Assembly (NCBI RefSeq): GCF_910596095.1
Contig: NC_056533.1
Coordinates: 8,927,001 to 8,991,000, forward strand
Direction of reading: 5' to 3'
DNA from: Thunnus maccoyii
Lineage: Eukaryota; Chordata; Actinopteri; Scombriformes; Scombridae
Length of the DNA stretch: 64,000 bases
Shown here: positions 59,801-64,000 of the stretch, piece by piece
Position numbering within the stretch: position 1 is the stretch's first letter
Layout of the letters: every line of letters begins with the position of its first letter
Made by a program: the position numbers and the translations under genes
The notes under the pieces: generated by a model
Database searches by the model: none
Seen by the model: only the letters and a program-made list of their open reading frames with translations
What the model was told of the DNA's origin: nothing

Positions 59801-62800
59801 CTCTTTTATATGCACAAAGTTTAGTGTCAACAGGGGAACAAAGCACTATAATGTCTTTATGCTTCAGTTACTCTGAGGCAGAGGTTATTTGGTGTCTCTA
59901 AATGGCTTTTTTTTGCAAGACGCCTAGAAATGCCCTTAGAAAAGTGTGTAAAATATTCATTTTCTGTGGTATTGTTATTAAATTAGAACTTGGACTAGTT
60001 ACGGCTCCATGCTGTGGTCCTATTGTGTTTTCCAGCTATAGTTCACCTGCAGGCATCTGTTTGCAAAAAAATATTCAGGCGGAAATAAAAACCTTCTACT
60101 TCAGTGTGTTCAAACTTCTTTCAAACTATGTACAGTTATGGTTACCGACTCTCTCCACCTCCCTTTACTCTATTTTGAGTGTAATTCATTTGCCAGAAAA
60201 GAGGCAAAACACACAGTAAACAAAGTTAAAGATGATTTGACTGATGGCATTTTTTTCCCCAAATTTTCTATAGATATCGTAAATTCTTTTGGCCACGATA
60301 ACCGTTTTGTGAAAATCTGATATTGTGTTATCTTATTATTTTATCACCTTTTATCAGTCATATCCTGTCAAAATACACTGTGACATCAGCTGTAGTTTAG
60401 GACAGTGTTCAGCTATACAGGGGTACGGGACATAATGTTCAATGGCCTTCACCACACGACAACCAGCTGTATTTTCCAAATCAGGTATGTAAACAGAGGT
60501 CTGAAAAGTGTCCTGGAGTTTGAGTTTAAGAAGTGTTTGTTTCAGATGGAGCTGGAGAAAAGCTTGCTGGCGGACCATGAGCTGCGGCTGCTGGAAGACG
60601 CTGAGAGAATGAGTCGCAAGCAGGCAGCTGACTATGACTCTGACGAAGAGGATGACCACAGACACCAGGAAACCGTGCTGGCTCAGGACCTGGAAGACTC
60701 CTGGGAGCAGAAGTTGAAGAGCTTCCAGCCTGCGCCGAGGGTCAGAGGTCAGTTCAGGAAATAGATGAAAAAGGGGTAACTGAGTAAACCAGAATAGCAG
60801 ATCTGCAACAATTAGTCGGTTAATCGATTAGTTGTCAGCTATTAAAGGAATCGCCAACTATTTTGATAATCGTTTAAGAAAAAAAATGTCCAAATTCTCT
60901 GATTCCAGCTTCTTAAATGTGAATATTTCCTGATTTCTTTAGTCTTCTATGACAGTAAACTGAATATCTTTGTGTTATGGACAAACAAGACATTTGAGGA
61001 TTAACAAACAGTGATTGACATGTTTCATCTTTTTCTGACATTTTATTGACCAAACAACTAATCGATTAATCGAGAAAATAATTGACAGATTAGTCAATAA
61101 TCAAAATAATGGTTACTTGCAGCCCTACAGAATATACACAATATGGGTTTTTAATTTTAGGGTTTTTTTCACATTCAGGAAATCTCTTCGCTCCAGCACT
61201 CCTAATTTCCATTTTATACATTGTGACATTTCAAAAGTTTGAGGTAATTTAGCTTGACAGTTACAGAGAAACATAGCTGTTGTGAACCAGCTGACGGTCC
61301 TGTCTCACGTTTAGGTGATGTGGATAAGGACTTGACCTCAGTGGAGCGCTGCCTGGCCGACTCGCTGGTTCTTCTATCCAAGCAGCAGGTGGGTGGCTCT
61401 GAGATGTGGCTGCTACCTCAGACTCAGTGGCAGGAAGGAGAAACCCTGCGACAGACGGCCGAGAGAGCCCTCGCCTCCCTGCCAGGTAACATGAAACACA
61501 ACGTTTTTTTTTAAAATGACGCAGATGATATTTTTGCTGTTATCTTGTACCTAAGGAGTATTTAGTGTTTCCTCCTAGAATAATTTTTAAAACAAAAATA
61601 GAAATGGCAGGTAGGCAAGACTGTTATCATGACAAAACAATGCTATAGTCACCCTTAAAATAAAGTGTATATATATGTAACCAATCAAATCAGTCTGTAT
61701 GATATCCCCATAATGAATTTAATTATTCAAGATTAATTATTCTTAAAACATGCTGCAAACAGCAGTCATGCTGTCCTTAACAAAATCTGCAGCTGTCCAT
61801 GTTAACTATAAAATATAACAAAACATGATATCTCTGAACTATGTGGTTAATATGACCTTTAAACCTCACTGAAGGCAGGATATACACCAAGATACCATCT
61901 ACATCCTTAATATAAGTTGTAACAGGTCGTGTTATCATCAACACGCTCTGTTTGTTCTGTTCTTACTGTATCTTTATCTTAATTTCTTCTGCTGTTCTGA
62001 CCTAGTTTTAACATAAAGAACATTAAAGTTTGACGTGATCTTATCTAAAATAGTTGCGTGTCACTTATCCACAACAAATTCTCCTTAAACCTCCAACCTC
62101 TCGGTCCCAACTTGTCATATTCCCTTAGACCTCCATTGATGTCAGCAGTAGATTAGCCTTCGGTTCATAGATCTGCAACAACAAGGAAATGACTGGAGGA
62201 AAGTTAAGGTTCAGTCACAGCAGGAAAAAATGGAACAAATGATCCAGTAACAATTATGGATCTTAGAAACATTAGGGAAAGATATTTAACATCTAAAAAG
62301 CGGTGGATTCTTAAATAAAACGCCAGTGACTGAGTGTGTTAAACGGTCTCACAACATTACTCATGAACTATTAATGTGCCAACTCCATCCATCACTTCTC
62401 ATTAAGACTTTCCACTTGACATTAACGTCTGCCATTTGGTGGAGGGTTTTATTTAAAGCGTCTTACAGTGCAGTAGCAGGAGTTGATCCATTTTTAATAC
62501 AGCTGGACTCAATGGGAATTGAATCCCTGACATGGTGTTGTTGAGCCCACTGGGGCAATGTGATTTACACGACATGAGATTAGATTAAAAACGTAACTGA
62601 GAAAACTGTGTTGTTGTCACAGCAGAGAATAAGAAACAGAGCGGAAACAATTATAATCCAGAAAAATACGGTGTTAACAATGCAGCTGCAGTGTCAAATG
62701 GTCGGGACGACCGCATGAACATCTGCGTTTTCACTCACTTTTTGTCTTAGTACTCCATCTGTATTAACTCACAGCCACATGTCTTCATGCAGGAGCCAGT

Positions 62801-63040
62801 TTTAAGGCGACTTTCCTCGGCAACGCCCCCTGCGGAGTGTACAAGTACAAACTGCCCAAAGCTGTTCGGACGGAGGGCTCGATCGGAACAAAGGTATTCT
62901 TCTTCAAAGCCGTTCTGTCCGACAGCGGTCCCTCCGCAGCCCCGAATGCTCCTTTTCTGTGGGTGAGGAAAAGCGAACTGCAGCGCTATCTGAAACCAGC
63001 TTACATGATGAAGGTCGACCGCTTCATCCTCAGCCTATGA
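56856..63040 (+). CDS. mrpl46: Mitochondrial large ribosomal subunit protein mL46
   Basis: This is a mitochondrion-specific protein of the large mitoribosomal subunit with a Nudix-hydrolase-like fold but no known enzymatic role. Four exons, 56856-57116, 60546-60747, 61315-61485 and 62793-63040, join in phase for 293 aa (human about 279). The start has an in-frame TAG four codons upstream (TAG CAG AAG AAG ATG); a second Met at codon 8 is an alternative. Residues 1-50 are Arg/Ser-rich, as in a transit peptide. Family landmarks are [31 protein letters not shown], then [32 protein letters not shown], then [20 protein letters not shown], then GTKVFFFKA and [13 protein letters not shown] at the C-terminus. 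The third exon starts after a conventional TTTAG acceptor. Intron 1 is 3.4 kb and packed with repeats. Confidence 0.95.
57329..57370. mobile_element. 42-bp mini-foldback between 10-bp direct repeats
   Basis: The insert reads CATGGATGTATAATAAG on one side and CTATAATACATCC on the other, which are inverted copies. It is flanked by the exact repeat TGCGGCACGT at 57319-57328 and 57371-57380. The termini resemble those of the element at 57900-58302, so this may be an internally deleted relative. Confidence 0.6.
57444..57695. repeat. Perfect 126-bp tandem duplication
   Basis: 57444-57569 and 57570-57695 read identically as far as I can compare by eye. Both begin AAGAAGCGTATGCAAATAAG and end TTCATATTGTGCACC. 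The repeated peptide in the minus-strand open frame reflects this. It lies in mrpl46 intron 1. Confidence 0.92.
57900..58302. mobile_element. MITE with 20-bp perfect terminal inverted repeats
   Basis: The left end CATGGATGTATTATAAGAGC (57900-57919) is the exact reverse complement of the right end GCTCTTATAATACATCCATG (58283-58302). The 403-bp body has no transposase; open frames inside are chance. No clear target duplication is seen, so the superfamily is not assigned. Confidence 0.85.
58615..58985. repeat. Two diverged copies of a dispersed fish repeat
   Basis: 58621-58725 and 58872-58965 share CAAACAACTTYACACTSGACACTGCA (split here by mismatches), CAGCAATACA, CCAAGT and ATCGGATGAACGGTTGT-like phrases in the same order and orientation. 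They are clearly related to each other. I recognise the phrase from other teleost intergenic DNA but cannot name the family. Confidence 0.55.
59130..59476 (+). pseudogene. Truncated Tc1-like transposase
   Basis: From the ATG at 59299 about 59 codons match the N-terminal helix-turn-helix part of teleost Tc1 transposases: [20 protein letters not shown], then [26 protein letters not shown] and THTTNNR. This region would bind the element's terminal repeats. After about residue 59 the similarity ends and the frame stops. The DDE catalytic domain is absent. The 170 bp before the ATG look like the usual Tc1 leader, but the terminal repeat is not resolved. Confidence 0.82.
59477..60345. repeat. AT-rich repeat-like segment replacing the rest of Tc1
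   Basis: Directly after the Tc1 break the sequence reads GTTATACCGGTTATACCGGT and ATTGACGATAACTGATAT. Near the other side is GGCCACGATAACCGTTTTGT. The two ATAAC-containing motifs suggest an inserted element that cut off the transposase. Nothing in it is coding that I recognise. Confidence 0.35.
60801..61128. mobile_element. MITE in mrpl46 intron 2
   Basis: The left side carries CTGCAACAATTAGTCGGTTA and the right side ends ATGGTTACTTGCAGCCCTA. The interior has many ATCGATTA/TAATCGAT motifs on both strands (AATCGATTAGTTGTC, AACTAATCGATTAATCGAG). Inverted CTGCAA / TTGCAG(C) ends and this motif set are familiar from a widespread fish element, probably hAT-like. It lies wholly within intron 2. 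Confidence 0.65.
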
Positions 63041-63167
63041 TGCCTAAACTCATAACAGGGACACTGACTTCCAGAACAATATTTATGAGGCCCAGAAAGT
63101 TTACTTATCTGCTGTCTTGTATCAAACAATGTATCTTCCCTTCAAGCTATGTATGTTTCATTGTATA

Positions 63168-63173
63168 AATAAA
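63168..63173 (+). promoter_or_regulatory. mrpl46: mrpl46 polyadenylation signal
   Basis: AATAAA lies about 130 nt after the mrpl46 stop codon and is followed by a T-run and TTGTGTGCG, a typical U/GU-rich downstream element. Confidence 0.7.
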
Positions 63174-63199
63174 TTGTTTTTCCACACATATTGTGTGCG

Positions 63200-64000
63200 T
63201 CATGAGTGTTAAGTTGGCAAAACCCTCAGATCTTATGGCAAGTAATATCTATATGTATAAAACTTCTAATACATGACCTTAAGAATGGTCCTAAACTTTG
63301 ACTCATGAGTCAAAAGATTCTTAGTAAAAATTAGGACTGAGAAGCTTTGTATGAAGAAGCCTCCAGCAAAGTCTAAATGTGATTGTTCAGTGCTGACTGC
63401 AGCGACTCTTACAGTAAGGGCTGTAAAATAAGAGCTACAGTTATGTCTACCCAGAATGCCCTCACACTGACTATCAGCCAATAGCAGGCCTCCAGGTGTG
63501 ATGTATCACAGCTCCATCACATCAATCATCACAGATTCATGTACACCTAAAAATAAAACATTTAATATAAAAAGTTTACTGGTAAGTTCATACATTAAGA
63601 ATCATTTTAAGGGTGACCAGCTGAGGCAGAAGCTACGCCTCATCTGTAGCTGGCAAATGAATGATAAAAGATACAAGTTCTGTCCCAACACACACACACA
63701 CACACAGCAACATGACAAAGTTCATGATGCATTCAACATGAATACAATAATGTGATTCTTCTCAAAGTTCACATGTACCACGTCTCTGTTATTCCAATTG
63801 CATTAAATATTAAATTAGCTGAGCTGTGAAATACAAGAAGTCTGTTGAGTTTGAAAGACAACAAAACAGAAATGACTAATTAAACAGGTTCTAAAAATAT
63901 AAACTTGTCAGTATACACTTTTTACAAAAATGTCTCATTTTTTTTAGGTCAACCCCTGTGAGCCTTCAGTTCTGAAAAAACCCAGCAACAATTATATATG
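63200..64000. other. Gene-free stretch downstream of mrpl46
   Basis: No gene is recognised. A short CA tract lies at about 63690-63706. The open frames are chance. Confidence 0.45.

Noticed and set aside
62440-62570. tRNA-like phrase (GGGAATTGAATCCC near a CCCACTGGGG)
   Set aside because: It loosely recalls a reversed tRNA or tRNA-derived SINE box B, but I could not fold a cloverleaf or find box A.
1-64000. CRISPR arrays, bacterial operons, integrons or phage-like systems
   Set aside because: The spliced genes, polyadenylation signals and transposon types show a vertebrate chromosome; no spaced direct-repeat arrays were seen.

Overview
The window is vertebrate nuclear DNA, almost certainly from a percomorph-type teleost fish. 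The genes are split by GT-AG introns with AATAAA polyadenylation signals. The proteins read as fish orthologues of vertebrate genes, and the spacers carry teleost-typical repeats: long (TG)n tracts, Rex1-like LINE, hAT-like, Tc1 and TTAA-flanked elements, and a broken Ty3/gypsy element. All gene names come from reading translations against remembered families; no database search was run.

Layout. 1-20340 holds no host gene I can support. It contains microsatellites, a hAT-like element (4880-7161) with a degenerate Rex1-like LINE inside it, a TTAA-flanked element (9679-10064) and a minus-strand Ty3/gypsy remnant (about 13760-16460). 20355-36210 (+) is pnoc (prepronociceptin): a non-coding first exon behind a TATA box and a pyrimidine/purine tract, a 12.1 kb first intron, a signal-peptide exon and a large exon with the peptides. 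37870-50400 (+) is pdpr, the regulatory subunit of mitochondrial pyruvate dehydrogenase phosphatase, with 17 coding exons giving 892 codons. 52860-56255 (-) is mrps11 (mitoribosomal uS11m, six exons, 186 aa). 56856-63173 (+) is mrpl46 (mitoribosomal mL46, four exons, 293 aa).

How the genes relate. mrps11 and mrpl46 are divergent, with start codons 600 bp apart, and probably share a bidirectional promoter. Both products go to the mitochondrial ribosome. pdpr converges on mrps11 and also acts in mitochondria, so three consecutive genes are mitochondrial. pnoc is an unrelated secreted neuropeptide precursor.

I found no sign of a wholly new biological system. The more interesting observations are a nociceptin with Tyr at position 1 preceded by a second opioid-like FGGF peptide, UG-repeat 3' splice sites and a probable GC-AG intron in pdpr, a foldback and a pyrimidine/purine switch around the pnoc first exon, and several well-bounded transposable elements, two with visible target-site duplications.
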